DNA from: Lentzea fradiae
Lineage (GTDB): Bacteria; Actinomycetota; Actinomycetes; Mycobacteriales; Pseudonocardiaceae
Direction of reading: 5' to 3'
Assembly: GCF_900100955.1 (NCBI RefSeq)
Contig: NZ_FNCC01000002.1
Span: forward strand, 558,001 to 622,000
DNA: 64,000 bases
This document shows positions 48,328-57,217 of this stretch, piece after piece. The stretch's first letter is position 1. Every line of letters starts with the position of its first letter. The position numbers were made by a program, and so were the translations under genes. The notes beneath the pieces were generated by a model. That model did no database searches and was not told the origin of the DNA. It saw nothing but the letters and a program-made list of their open reading frames with translations.

Positions 48328-49683
48328 TTAGCCCGCCGGAGGAGGCGGCTGCACCACGGGAGATGTCGTCGTGTTCGACGTCGTCGTCGTGGTGGTCGGC
48401 GGCTTCGTCGTGGTCGTGGTGGTCGTCGTGGTCGTCGTCGTTGTGGTGGTCGTGGTTGTGGTCGTCGTAGGTGCAGACGTCGTTTCCTGCGTGGGGGTTG
48501 CCTCGGTCGTGGTGGTGATCACCGGGGCCTCGGACACCTCGGAGGTCGTCGGCACCGCCGTGGACGAGCTCGGCGGCGGCACGATCGGCGTCTCCTGCTC
48601 CCGGTTGAACACCCCCAGCGCGACCATCAGACCACCGATGACCAGCAGCAACGCCAGCACGACGGCCGCGATGACCAGCGGCTTGTTGTCGTCGGCGCGC
48701 TGGGGGCGGGCCGGGGCCATCGGGGGAGCCGTGCGCGCCGGCGAGGTGCGCGTGGCCGCGGCCGGGCGGACGACGCGCGTCCGTTCGGGCTCCATCATCG
48801 TCGTCGGGTCGGGCCCCGCGGGCACCGCCAGGCCGCTGAACGACGGCGACCGGCCGTGCGCGATGGCGTTGAACAGGTCACGCGCCTGCGACATCGTCGG
48901 CCGGTCGTCCGGCTCGAAGTTCAGCAGGTACAGCAGCGTGTCGGCGAGCGGGTGGTCGACGGTCGGCTGGTTGATCCGGCCCGCCGCGACGGCGTGCAGC
49001 ACACCGAGGGTGTTCTCGCTCACTCCGTAGGGCGGTTCGCCCTCCATCGCGGCGAACAGCGTCGAGCCGAGCGAGTAGACGTCCGACGCGGGCGTCGGGT
49101 CCTGGCCCCGCGCGATCTCCGGCGCGAGGTACGCGGGGGTGCCCGCGATCAGGCCGGTCTTGGTGACCGTGATGTCGTCGGAGGCGCGCGAGATGCCGAA
49201 GTCGGTGATCTTGACGATGCCGTTGTCGGCGATCAGCACGTTGCCGGGCTTCACGTCGCGGTGGACGATCCCGGCCGCGTGCGCCGCGGCCAGCGCGGCC
49301 GCGCACTGCGCGCCGATGTGGGCGACCTCGACCGGGTCCATCGGCCCGCCCTCGGCCAGCGCGTCGGCGAGGCTGTAGGACGGCAGGTACTCCATGACCA
49401 GGCACGGGACGCCGTCTTCTTCCACGACGTCGTACACGGCGATGGCGTTCGGGTGGTGCAGCTTGGCGGCGATGCGGCCCTCGCGCATGGCGCGCTGGAT
49501 GGCCTCGTCCTGCTCCGCCTCGTCCAGACCGGGGGCCAGCAGCAGCTGCTTGATCGCGACCTCGCGGCCGAGCCGCTCGTCGTGAGCGCGCCACACGATG
49601 CCCATCGCCCCTGAACCGATGCGGTCCAGGAAGCGGTAGCGGTCCGCGATCAGGCGTCCGTCCGAGGTGTCGGACGTAGTCAC
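48328..49683 (-). CDS. Transmembrane Ser/Thr protein kinase with poly-Thr external stalk
   Basis: The 451-residue kinase has Lys45, HRDVKPGN, a DFG and GTPAYLAPE. Its kinase domain is close to the other two in this region. After one span (about residues 340-362) the external part is only a Ser/Thr/Pro-rich stalk including 21 consecutive Thr; no folded sensor is seen. GGGGTGG precedes GTG 49683. Such stalks are often O-mannosylated in actinobacteria. The short external part may be a result of repeat expansion or of domain loss. Confidence 0.92.
   Translation of the reverse strand: MTTSDTSDGRLIADRYRFLDRIGSGAMGIVWRAHDERLGREVAIKQLLLAPGLDEAEQDEAIQRAMREGRIAAKLHHPNAIAVYDVVEEDGVPCLVMEYLPSYSLADALAEGGPMDPVEVAHIGAQCAAALAAAHAAGIVHRDVKPGNVLIADNGIVKITDFGISRASDDITVTKTGLIAGTPAYLAPEIARGQDPTPASDVYSLGSTLFAAMEGEPPYGVSENTLGVLHAVAAGRINQPTVDHPLADTLLYLLNFEPDDRPTMSQARDLFNAIAHGRSPSFSGLAVPAGPDPTTMMEPERTRVVRPAAATRTSPARTAPPMAPARPQRADDNKPLVIAAVVLALLLVIGGLMVALGVFNREQETPIVPPPSSSTAVPTTSEVSEAPVITTTTEATPTQETTSAPTTTTTTTTTTTTTTTTTTTTTKPPTTTTTTSNTTTSPVVQPPPPAG
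48406..48468 (-). repeat. Poly-Thr codon tract in the third kinase gene
   Basis: Twenty-one consecutive Thr codons (mixed ACC, ACG and ACA, seen on the plus strand as GTCGTGGT-like runs) lie in the external stalk. This is a slippage-prone low-complexity tract. Confidence 0.9.
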
Positions 49684-49821
49684 AAGACCACCCCGGCGCT
49701 CGGCAGCGTGACTGCGGAAGCAGGTCCCACGCTCGTGCTCCTCGTGCGGTAGTCAGCGGTCGTCCGGAATGCCCGCACAGGGTACCTGCCGGACAGCGGC
49801 GCCGAAGCTACCCGTCGTACG

Positions 49822-50730
49822 TCAGTTCACCGGGGCGAAGAAGTCGAAGCCGCCGACGACGTCGCCCACGGTGTCGAGCACCGGGTCGAGGAGGCCGAGG
49901 TCCACGCTCACGTCGACCGGGTTGGCGGAGGTCGGGAGCGGGTTCGACGAGGAGGAAGGGGGCGGCGTGACGCTGCTCGGGGCGGTCGCGGGGGTGGACG
50001 CCGAGGTGGTGGTGGTCGGCGCCGGCGGGGCGGGCGTCTGCGACGACGGCGGCGTGCTCGGCTGCGTGGTCTCCGGCGACGAGGTCGGCGTGCTGGCGGC
50101 CGGCGGCGTCTCGGAGGTGGGCTGCTGAGTCGGCTGCTGCGTCTGCGTGGGCTGCTGCGCCGGACGCGGCTGCTGGGTCTGGACGTACGGGGCGACGCGC
50201 GTGGTCGGAGCGGTCGTCTCCTCGGTCGTCTCCTGCGTCTCGGTCGCGTCGGCCTGCTGCGTCTTGTTCGACGGCAGCTTCACGACGCCGCCCTCGGTCC
50301 CGGCGCTCGCGGCGCGGGCCTGGGCGCGCTCGTCGAACCGCACCTCGGCGAGCGGGCGCTCGTCCGGCGAGGACAGCAGCGAGGAGGCGGCGAACGCCAT
50401 CGACCCGCAGAGAACGACGCCACCGCTGGCGGCGACGGCGAGCTTGCCGACGGTGAACCCGCCGCGCTGCGTGTCGTCGGCCCTGCCCTCGCGGCGCAGC
50501 AGCTCGGTGATGTGCAGCTCGCCCATCGGCTGCTTCTTGAGCTTGCCGCCGTGCACCTTGACCGGCTTGAGCTTGACCGTCGGCTCGAACGCCTCGGGGG
50601 TGATGTCGTCGGTGATCACCGGGATCTCCACGGTCTCCGCCTCGCGGCGGGCGATCAGCTCGGCGACCGACAGCTGCCCGGTCGACTCCGCCGACCCGTT
50701 CAACCGCCGACGATGGTCCTCAATCGACAC
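49822..50730 (-). CDS. Single-pass membrane protein with SVAELI motif and Thr/Pro-rich tail
   Basis: The 302-residue protein starts at GTG 50730 with GGAAGGGTGA upstream. The cytoplasmic part carries LSVAELIARREAE near residue 20 and a related HITELLRREG near residue 75. One span lies at about 95-115. The external part is a long Gln/Thr/Pro/Ser stalk ending in a short hydrophobic segment (VDLGLLDPVLDTVGDVVGGF). The SVAELI motif recurs in the next gene. No known function; its location next to three kinases suggests a phosphorylation substrate or partner. Confidence 0.75.
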   Translation of the reverse strand: MSIEDHRRRLNGSAESTGQLSVAELIARREAETVEIPVITDDITPEAFEPTVKLKPVKVHGGKLKKQPMGELHITELLRREGRADDTQRGGFTVGKLAVAASGGVVLCGSMAFAASSLLSSPDERPLAEVRFDERAQARAASAGTEGGVVKLPSNKTQQADATETQETTEETTAPTTRVAPYVQTQQPRPAQQPTQTQQPTQQPTSETPPAASTPTSSPETTQPSTPPSSQTPAPPAPTTTTSASTPATAPSSVTPPPSSSSNPLPTSANPVDVSVDLGLLDPVLDTVGDVVGGFDFFAPVN

Positions 50731-50908
50731 CGCTCGTTCACCCTTCCAAGTTCGCGTATGCGCACTGGCGGGAACATGGATACCGAATCGTGACCCGAGA
50801 TGTAACCCCTTCGGGGGAATTTTCACGTCACTTAGTGGGTATGCGCGACGAGCGGTCACCGTTCGACTGCGAACGGCGATCCGGTGCGGCGGGACCGAAC
50901 AGCCCGGC

Positions 50909-51730
50909 CTAACTGCGTTGGGCCGAAAGGACCTCCGTGGCGACGATCCGCGGCTGGGACGTGTCGGTGAGCCAGAAGAGCTGTTCGAGGCGCAGCCAGC
51001 TGCCGTCGAGCTCCTGCATCGACACGACCGCGAGCACCGAGCCGTCCGGCCGCAGCGACGTCTGGTCGACGTTCACCGTCTTGATCATGCTCCACGCGTC
51101 GACGAAGGCAGTGGGGTCGGACCCGACCAGGTTCGGCGCCAGCAGCCTGGCGGCGGAGCCGGGCTTGGTGATGAGCAGCTCGTAGAACCGCTTCACCACG
51201 TCGACCTGCGGCTGAGGGCCGGTCGACACCTCCGGCGTCGACGGTTCCGGTTGCTGCTGAAGCAGCAACGCGGACGGCTGCGGCATCGGCGCGACGGCGG
51301 TGGTCTGCGGTGCCGGCGGACGCTCGTTCGGCAGCTGCGCAGCCAGGACGTCCGGGCGCAGGGCGCTCGCCCCGGACAGGGCGACGGGGCGCTCGGAATA
51401 CGGGATGCCCGCGTTCGGCGGGCGGTTGGCGACGAGGATCGCCGCGCCCGTGACCGAGGAGACGAGCAGGGCGGCACCGGTCAGCAGGCCGGCCGCCCTG
51501 GCGATCCGGTTCCGCTTCGCGCGGCGGCGGTGACCGGAGGCCACCGGGATGACGGCGGTCGCCGCCGTGGCGTTCGCCGTCGCGTTCGGGCCGAGCAGCG
51601 AGCTGACCAGGGCGTCGGTCGCGGCTTCCTCCTGCGAGGGGATGCGGATCGGCTGCTGCCTGATCAGCTCGGCGACGCTGATCGACCCCGCGCGGGTGTG
51701 CCTGCGGCCGGTCGTCGCGGGACGCTGCAC
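50909..51730 (-). CDS. Single-pass membrane protein with SVAELI motif and NTF2-like external domain
   Basis: The 273-residue protein starts at GTG 51730 (GGAGG upstream). It has ISVAELIRQQPIRIP near residues 17-31, a span at about 80-103, then a Pro/Gln linker. The external domain (about 175-273) reads VVKRFYELLITKPGSAARLL and LAVVSMQELDGSWLRLEQLFW, the pattern of an NTF2-like fold also seen in the neighbouring kinases. The function is unknown; the shared N-terminal motif with the gene ending at 49822 indicates a paralogous family. Confidence 0.78.
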   Translation of the reverse strand: MQRPATTGRRHTRAGSISVAELIRQQPIRIPSQEEAATDALVSSLLGPNATANATAATAVIPVASGHRRRAKRNRIARAAGLLTGAALLVSSVTGAAILVANRPPNAGIPYSERPVALSGASALRPDVLAAQLPNERPPAPQTTAVAPMPQPSALLLQQQPEPSTPEVSTGPQPQVDVVKRFYELLITKPGSAARLLAPNLVGSDPTAFVDAWSMIKTVNVDQTSLRPDGSVLAVVSMQELDGSWLRLEQLFWLTDTSQPRIVATEVLSAQRS

Positions 51731-51903
51731 TGGTCTTGTCCTCCGTACTGTCCGTGTTCACCTGAAGACGTACCGTGTCCTTGCCGAGAGACGCCAGTCC
51801 CCAGGCCGACTTCACGCGTTCGAGGCGTTCAGCGGTGCTTTGGAATCGTTCAAAGGTTGCTACCTACTACGTTCGGTAGCCCTCGCCCGGAGCTTGAGGC
51901 GGA

Positions 51904-52785
51904 TCAGCCGCCCGTCTTCAACCGTTCACCGTTGATCAGCGGCTGCTCGCCGAGGGTGAAGCTCAGCTCGCGCTTCTCCGTGCTGACCGAGCCGTCCTTC
52001 CTCGTCACCCGCAGCACGCTGACGGTGACCCCGCTGCCGGGGTCGACGGCGATCTCCCGCACCTCGATCAGCTCGATGTCGGAGAGCTTGCCGTCGAGCA
52101 GCGCGCCCGCGTTCGACCGGACGGCGTCGGTGGTGAGGGCGAGCGCGGCCTCGGCGTTCGCGACCATCGCGCGGTAGAAGGACTCGGTGCGCCGGGCGAT
52201 CTCGGAGCCGTCGACGATCGGCTCCTGCGTGACCGGCAGCGTCGTGATCACGGGCGCCGCGATGATCGGCGGCAGCGCGCCGGACGCGGAGGTGCGGGAC
52301 GGGGACGTGCCGGACGTGGTCGGGACGGACGCCCGGCCGCTCGGGGCCGGCTCCCGGCCCGCGCCCGTGTCCTGCGGGAGGACGCGCCGGCCGGTGGCCA
52401 TCGCAGCCTCGGGCGTGTCGCTGACCGGCGGGGTGGTGCCGCCCGTGGGCAGCTGGGAGATGAGCGGCACGTCCGACGGGTAGCCGGGCAGGCCGACCGG
52501 GTCGACCCCGCCGCTGCCGCCGACGAGCTTGGCCGCCGCGACGCTCAGGCCGACCAGCACCAGCACCGAGGAGACGACGGCGAACCACGCCGCGCGGCGC
52601 CAGGTGCCCGGCGGCGTGACCGACGCGGGCACCAGGCCGATGTTGAACTTCCTCAGCCCGTCGGTGTCCTGCAGCGGGTCGACGTCCCGGCGGGGGTGCG
52701 GGATGCGGCCGCCCCCGCCGGCGGGCCGTGCCCACGGCGGGGCGACGGCCTCGTCGACGCGATGTTTGCCCGGCTGTTCGTCCAT
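51904..52785 (-). CDS. Single-pass membrane protein with NTF2-like external domain
   Basis: The 293-residue protein starts at ATG 52785 with GAGGGG upstream. An acidic/Pro-rich cytoplasmic part, one span (about residues 65-87), a Ser/Thr/Pro linker and an external domain (about 190-293) are seen. The external domain has RTESFYRAMVANAEAALAL and GVTVSVLRVTRKDGSV, again NTF2-like. The cytoplasmic part lacks a clear SVAELI motif. It is the third such gene in tandem, so the three may have arisen by duplication and form one envelope complex. Confidence 0.77.
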   Translation of the reverse strand: MDEQPGKHRVDEAVAPPWARPAGGGGRIPHPRRDVDPLQDTDGLRKFNIGLVPASVTPPGTWRRAAWFAVVSSVLVLVGLSVAAAKLVGGSGGVDPVGLPGYPSDVPLISQLPTGGTTPPVSDTPEAAMATGRRVLPQDTGAGREPAPSGRASVPTTSGTSPSRTSASGALPPIIAAPVITTLPVTQEPIVDGSEIARRTESFYRAMVANAEAALALTTDAVRSNAGALLDGKLSDIELIEVREIAVDPGSGVTVSVLRVTRKDGSVSTEKRELSFTLGEQPLINGERLKTGG

Positions 52786-52888
52786 CCCGACACCCCTCTG
52801 CGACGGCACCAGGGTAGGGCCGTGCGGAGGTAGCCAACCCGCCAAAAGGGGCTGTTCGGGAGGAGGGACACCCGATCGTGTGGAGTTG

Positions 52889-53215
52889 TCAGCGGGGCGG
52901 GAGCTGGGCCCGGCCGCTGTTCAGCTGCTTGCGCGTCTTCTGCACGCCGTTGATCGCGGCGAGGCCGCTGCCACCCGCGATCAGCGCGCCGACCACGTCG
53001 GCGCCGAACGAGTCGCCGCCGGTGATCATCAGGCCGATCGCGGCGCCGGCGGTCGTGATGATCGCGGTCTTCCAGCGGCTGCGGACGAACTGCGAGACAG
53101 GTGCTCCGGCGAGCCCCTTCTTGTTCGCGGCCGAGCCGAGCAAGCCCAGGTAAGCGTCGTGCGCCAAGGCGGCGATCAGGCCGGCGATGGCGATCAGTGC
53201 GGCGATGAGGCCCAT
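52889..53215 (-). CDS. Small multi-pass membrane protein
   Basis: The 108-residue protein from ATG 53215 has hydrophobic segments at about residues 2-22, 48-65 and 70-88 and a basic C-terminus ([16 protein letters not shown]). GGAGG is just upstream of the ATG. No family is recognised. It is divergent from the HDAC-like gene. Confidence 0.68.
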   Translation of the reverse strand: MGLIAALIAIAGLIAALAHDAYLGLLGSAANKKGLAGAPVSQFVRSRWKTAIITTAGAAIGLMITGGDSFGADVVGALIAGGSGLAAINGVQKTRKQLNSGRAQLPPR

Positions 53216-53279
53216 GCCTCCAGTGTGCCCCGAGAAATTTTCCGTGGACCATCCGTGATCGCCCTGATATCCGAAGAGC

Positions 53280-54338
53280 GTGGAGATGTTCTGGCACGAC
53301 GACTGCCTCGAGCACGACGCCGGTGAGGGCCTGTGGGAGCTGCCGGGCTCCTGGCCGTGGCTCGACGTGGCCGAGCCGCACCCGGAGAACGCCGCACGGC
53401 TGTGCACGTTCCGGCACGCGTTGACGCACGGCCCCGTGGCGCCGCACCTCACGTGGCACGAGGGTCGGCACGCGACCGTCGACGAGCTCCTGCGCGTGCA
53501 CACGGCGGGCTATCTCGACTCGTTGCGCGTGTCGGAGCGTGTCGCGCTGGAAGTGAACACGGTCGTGGGACCGGAGACGTGGCGTGCGGCGTGCGCGGCG
53601 GCGGGGACGGCGCTGGCCGCGTTCGAGTCCGGCGCACCTCTCGCGTACGCGCTCGTGCGACCGCCCGGCCACCACGCGCAGCCGGACATGGCCGACGGCT
53701 ACTGCTTCATCAACAACGCGGCCCTCGTCGCCGAGACCGCACGACGGCAGGGGCTTCGGGTCGCCGTGCTGGACTGGGACGTGCACCACGGCAACGGCAC
53801 GCAGGAGGTGTTCTACGACCGCCCGGACGTGCTGACGATCTCAGTGCACATGCGTCACGGCTCGTGGGGCACGAACCACCCGCAGACGGGTGCGCCGTCG
53901 GAACTGGGAGCCAACGGCCGCAACGTCAACATCGAGTTATCGCTCGGTGCGGGCGACACGGCGTACATGCGCGCGCTCGACGAGATCGCGTTCCCTCTGC
54001 TGCGTGACTTCGCCCCGGACCTGTTGGTGTGCGCGTCCGGGTTCGACGGGTCGGCGTTCGACCCCAACGGCCGCCACAACCTCACGGCGGCCGGCTACCG
54101 CGAGATCGGCCGCCGGGTGGCGTCGTTCGGCACCCGCGTCGTGCTCACCCAGGAGGGCGGCTACCTGCGCGGTTACGCGGCGGTGTGCCTGCACGCGCTC
54201 GCCGAGGGGCTGCTGCGGCTGCCGGAGCCGTTGCTCGGCGACCCGCTGGCCTACCTGCCGGACGACACCCAGCTCGTGGACGCCGACCTCGAACGCGTCA
54301 GGGAGGCGCTGAAGCCTTTTTGGCCCGGCGTGCTGTGA
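53280..54338 (+). CDS. Class II histone deacetylase-like amidohydrolase
   Basis: The 352-residue protein has the HDAC/acetylpolyamine amidohydrolase core: RPPGHHA (paired His), [12 protein letters not shown] with metal Asp and His, a second metal Asp in GFDGSAFDP, and the EGGYLRGY motif. Bacterial members deacetylate polyamines, propionylated proteins or other small amides with zinc. GTG 53280 or ATG 53286 is the start. It stands alone; its stop lies in the terminator stem that follows. Confidence 0.9.
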   Translation: MEMFWHDDCLEHDAGEGLWELPGSWPWLDVAEPHPENAARLCTFRHALTHGPVAPHLTWHEGRHATVDELLRVHTAGYLDSLRVSERVALEVNTVVGPETWRAACAAAGTALAAFESGAPLAYALVRPPGHHAQPDMADGYCFINNAALVAETARRQGLRVAVLDWDVHHGNGTQEVFYDRPDVLTISVHMRHGSWGTNHPQTGAPSELGANGRNVNIELSLGAGDTAYMRALDEIAFPLLRDFAPDLLVCASGFDGSAFDPNGRHNLTAAGYREIGRRVASFGTRVVLTQEGGYLRGYAAVCLHALAEGLLRLPEPLLGDPLAYLPDDTQLVDADLERVREALKPFWPGVL

Positions 54339-54346
54339 CGCCGGGC
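54323..54346. terminator. Bidirectional hairpin overlapping the HDAC-like stop codon
   Basis: GCCCGGCGT pairs with ACGCCGGGC (9 bp, 6-nt loop) over the end of the HDAC-like gene, 12 bases from the stop of the convergent chorismate mutase gene. Confidence 0.6.
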
Positions 54347-54357
54347 CGTGCGCCGTC

Positions 54358-54618
54358 CTACCTGCCCAGCGGGCCGCGGCCCATCTTGAGCAGGACCAGT
54401 GCCAGGTCCTTGCCCTCCGGGCCGAGCGACCGGTAGCGGTTGAGGACGTCGATCTCGCGGTTGTGCACGATCTTCGTGCCGCCCGCCGCCATCCGCGCGG
54501 CTCCGATGATCTTGGAGACCTCGATGCGGCGCTGCACGAGCCGCAGGATCTCCGCGTCCAGGTGGTCGATCTCCTGACGCAGGTCGTCGATGTCCGGCTC
54601 GGTGGTGGTGTCCATCAT
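54358..54618 (-). CDS. aroQ: Monofunctional chorismate mutase, AroQ type
   Basis: This 86-residue all-helical enzyme converts chorismate to prephenate, the branch to Phe and Tyr. It reads DDLRQEIDHLDAEILRLVQRR and IEVSKIIGAARMAAGGTKI, with catalytic Arg and Lys in the usual places of AroQ-delta enzymes such as M. tuberculosis Rv0948c. Like that enzyme it probably needs DAHP synthase for full activity. ATG 54618 follows GAGAGGT. The gene is preceded by a leader peptide and attenuator-like hairpin, so Phe/Tyr control is likely. It is divergent from pcrA as in mycobacteria. Confidence 0.92.
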   Translation of the reverse strand: MMDTTTEPDIDDLRQEIDHLDAEILRLVQRRIEVSKIIGAARMAAGGTKIVHNREIDVLNRYRSLGPEGKDLALVLLKMGRGPLGR

Positions 54619-54658
54619 GGGTGACCTCTCGACTCTTCGAGCCCTGGCCCGGAAGCAG

Positions 54659-54692
54659 CGAAGCCCCGGGGTCCGAGGACTCCGGGGCTTCG
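54659..54692 (-). terminator. Attenuator terminator hairpin ahead of aroQ
   Basis: On the minus strand CGAAGCCCCGG pairs with CCGGGGCTTCG (11 bp), extended by an inner GTCC/GGAC stem. It lies between the leader stop (54704) and aroQ (54618). The segment CCGGAGTCC of its 5' arm and loop (54677-54685) is the exact complement of GGACTCCGG in the leader frame (54727-54735), so an alternative, terminator-preventing pairing exists. No U-run follows. Confidence 0.75.
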
Positions 54693-54703
54693 TGGTGGCT
54701 TTG

Positions 54704-54772
54704 TCAGCGCTGGACGACCACGGGAGCCGGAGTCCGGGTCCCGTAGAAAAACTCGAAGAACGTCGCGCGCAC
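54704..54772 (-). CDS. Phe/Tyr-rich leader peptide for aroQ attenuation
   Basis: GTG 54772 opens a 22-residue frame ending at TGA 54704-54706. Residues 5-10 are Phe-Phe-Glu-Phe-Phe-Tyr, that is five aromatic codons in six, and the rest is ordinary. The codons match the end products of the pathway started by the downstream chorismate mutase. The candidate promoter places the transcript start at or beside the GTG, so translation would be leaderless. The frame is too short for routine gene calls. Function as a stalling leader is inferred from this arrangement and from known Phe leaders in other bacteria. Confidence 0.75.
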   Translation of the reverse strand: MRATFFEFFYGTRTPAPVVVQR

Positions 54773-54778
54773 GGACCC

Positions 54779-54809
54779 AGTGTTGCACAGGACGACCCGC
54801 GGTTGCCAA
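54779..54809 (-). promoter_or_regulatory. Candidate promoter of the aroQ leader
   Basis: On the minus strand TTGGCA (54804-54809), an 18-bp spacer, then CAACAC (54780-54785). The expected start falls at about 54772, the GTG of the leader peptide. The -10 is imperfect. Confidence 0.5.
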
Positions 54810-54910
54810 GCCGGTGAGCGGAACCACCCACCAGATGGGACACCCCCGATCGAACACGTGGTCGGGTGGTTCGCGGAATCGTCGGTGCCGCCCGGTACCG
54901 TGGGTGGACG

Positions 54911-57217
54911 ATGAGCGCCTTGTTCGACTTGCCCTCAAGTCCCCCCGTTTCCCGCGCGGGCCACCTGCTCGACGACCTGAACCCCGCGCAGCGCCGTGCC
55001 GTGGAGCACGCCGGTTCACCACTGCTCGTGGTGGCGGGCGCGGGCTCCGGCAAGACGCGCGTCCTCACCAGGCGGATCGCGTACCTGCTCGCGGCACGTG
55101 ACGTGCACCCCGGCGAGATCATGGCCATCACGTTCACGAACAAGGCCGCCGCGGAGATGAAGGAGCGCGTCGCCGACATGGTCGGCTCCCGCGCCCGGTC
55201 GATGTGGGTGTCGACGTTCCACTCGATGTGCGTCCGCGTCATGCGCCGCGAGGCCAAGACCCTGGGCATGTCGTCGAACTTCTCGATCTACGACAGCGAC
55301 GACACGCGCCGGCTCATCACGCTCGTCGCCAGGGACCTCGACCTGGACCCGAAGAAGTACCCGGCCCGCACCCTGGCCGTGCACATCTCGAACCTGAAGA
55401 ACGAGCTCGTCGACCCGGAGACCGCCACCGCCCAGGCCACGAACGACCTGGAACGCCGCGTGGCCGAGGTCTACACCGTCTACCAGCGCCGCCTGGGCGA
55501 GTCGAACTCCCTCGACTTCGACGACCTCATCATGCGCACCGTCGAGCTGCTGCAGACGTTCCCGGACGTGGCCGAGCACTACCGCCGCCGCTTCCGCCAC
55601 GTCCTGGTCGACGAGTACCAGGACACCAACCACGCCCAGTACACGCTGGTGCGCGAGCTGGTCGGCAAGGCGGGCGGCGAGATCCCCCCTGCCGAGCTGT
55701 GCGTCGTGGGCGACGCGGACCAGTCGATCTACGCCTTCCGCGGCGCCACGATCCGCAACATCGTCGAGTTCGAGCGCGACTACCCCGACGCCACCACGAT
55801 CCTGCTGGAGCAGAACTACCGCTCCACCCAGAACATCCTCACGGCGGCGAACGCGGTCATCTCCCGCAACCCGAACCGCCGCGACAAGTCCCTGTGGTCC
55901 GACCTGGGCGAGGGCGAGAAGATCGTCGGCTACGTGGCCGACAACGAACACGACGAAGCCGCGTTCGTGGCCAACGAGATCGACCGCCTGGTCGACGGCG
56001 GCGAGGTCAACAACTCCGAGATCGCCGTCTTCTACCGCACGAACAACCAGTCGCGCGTCTTCGAGGAGATCTTCATCCGCCTGGGCCTCCCGTACCGGGT
56101 GGTCGGCGGCGTCCGTTTCTACGAGCGTCGCGAGGTCCGAGACGCCCTGGCCTACCTGCGCACCCTGGCCAACCCGGACGACACGGTCTCCCTGCGCCGC
56201 ATCCTGAACGTCCCGAAACGAGGCATCGGCGAACGAGCGGAAGCCTGCGTCTCCGCCTACGCCGAACGAGAGCGCATCAGCTTCGCGGCGGCCCTGCGCG
56301 ACCTCGACAAGGTCCCGATGCTGAACCCGCGCTCCCGCAACGCCATCGCGGGCTTCGTCGAGATGATGGACGAGCTGGGCGAGATGGTCGCCCGCGAGGA
56401 CGACGTGGCCGACATCCTCGAAGCGGTCCTGGAGAAGACCGGCTACCGCACCGAGCTGGAAGCCAGCGAAGACCCGCAGGACCACACACGCGTCGAGAAC
56501 CTCAACGAACTGGTCACCGTGGCCCGGGAGTTCACCGAACTGGAGCTCCCCGAAGGCGCGGAACCAGTCCCGTCCCTCCCGGCGTTCCTCGAACGAGTCT
56601 CCCTGGTCGCGGACGCGGACTCCATCCCGGACGCGGAGTCCGACGGAGTGGTCACCCTGATGACCCTCCACACCGCCAAGGGCCTCGAATACCCGGTCGT
56701 CTTCAGCACAGGCTGGGAAGACGGCGTCTTCCCGCACATGCGAGCACTGGGCGACCCAGCCGAACTGGCGGAAGAACGCCGCCTCGCCTACGTGGGCATC
56801 ACCAGAGCCCAGCGCCGCCTCTACCTCTCCAGGGCCCTGGTCCGCTCGGCCTGGGGCCAGCCCTCGGCCAACCCGGCCTCCCGCTTCCTGGGCGAGATCC
56901 CGGAAGACCTGATCGACTGGCGCCGGACGGAACCCTCCCGCTCCACCCCGGCCGCAGCCACGACCTGGGGCCGTTCAGCCTCGGGCGGCATGGCCTCCCG
57001 CGGCCTCTCCCGCCCGGCCCCCGGCAAACAGGGCTGGAAGGACGCCCCGGCGATGAAGCTGGACGTGGGCGACAGGGTCACCCACGACAAGTACGGCCTG
57101 GGCCGAGTGGTGGCGGTGGACGGCGCGGGCCTGAGGGCCACCGCGACCATCGACTTCGGCGCGTCCGGCACAGTCCGCCTGATGCTCATCGGCAGCGTCC
57201 CCATGACCAAGCTCTGA
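54911..57217 (+). CDS. pcrA: ATP-dependent DNA helicase UvrD1/PcrA
   Basis: The 768-residue superfamily 1A 3'-5' helicase works in repair and transcription conflicts. Motifs in order: the Walker A AGAGSGKTR, DEYQDTN (motif II), GDADQSIYAFRGA (III), QNYRS (IV), TLHTAKGLEYPVVF (V) and EERRLAYVGITRA (VI). The C-terminus ends in a Tudor-like domain (about residues 715-768, VGDRVTHDKYGLGRVVAVDG), the part of PcrA/UvrD1 that contacts RNA polymerase. ATG 54911 gives the family-typical N-terminus. Its place next to aroQ equals M. tuberculosis uvrD1. Confidence 0.96.
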   Translation: MSALFDLPSSPPVSRAGHLLDDLNPAQRRAVEHAGSPLLVVAGAGSGKTRVLTRRIAYLLAARDVHPGEIMAITFTNKAAAEMKERVADMVGSRARSMWVSTFHSMCVRVMRREAKTLGMSSNFSIYDSDDTRRLITLVARDLDLDPKKYPARTLAVHISNLKNELVDPETATAQATNDLERRVAEVYTVYQRRLGESNSLDFDDLIMRTVELLQTFPDVAEHYRRRFRHVLVDEYQDTNHAQYTLVRELVGKAGGEIPPAELCVVGDADQSIYAFRGATIRNIVEFERDYPDATTILLEQNYRSTQNILTAANAVISRNPNRRDKSLWSDLGEGEKIVGYVADNEHDEAAFVANEIDRLVDGGEVNNSEIAVFYRTNNQSRVFEEIFIRLGLPYRVVGGVRFYERREVRDALAYLRTLANPDDTVSLRRILNVPKRGIGERAEACVSAYAERERISFAAALRDLDKVPMLNPRSRNAIAGFVEMMDELGEMVAREDDVADILEAVLEKTGYRTELEASEDPQDHTRVENLNELVTVAREFTELELPEGAEPVPSLPAFLERVSLVADADSIPDAESDGVVTLMTLHTAKGLEYPVVFSTGWEDGVFPHMRALGDPAELAEERRLAYVGITRAQRRLYLSRALVRSAWGQPSANPASRFLGEIPEDLIDWRRTEPSRSTPAAATTWGRSASGGMASRGLSRPAPGKQGWKDAPAMKLDVGDRVTHDKYGLGRVVAVDGAGLRATATIDFGASGTVRLMLIGSVPMTKL

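Noticed and set aside
48361..48480. CRISPR-like or tandem DNA repeat array
   Set aside because: The GTCGTGGT-like repetition is explained by Thr codons in the kinase stalk; there are no regular spacers.
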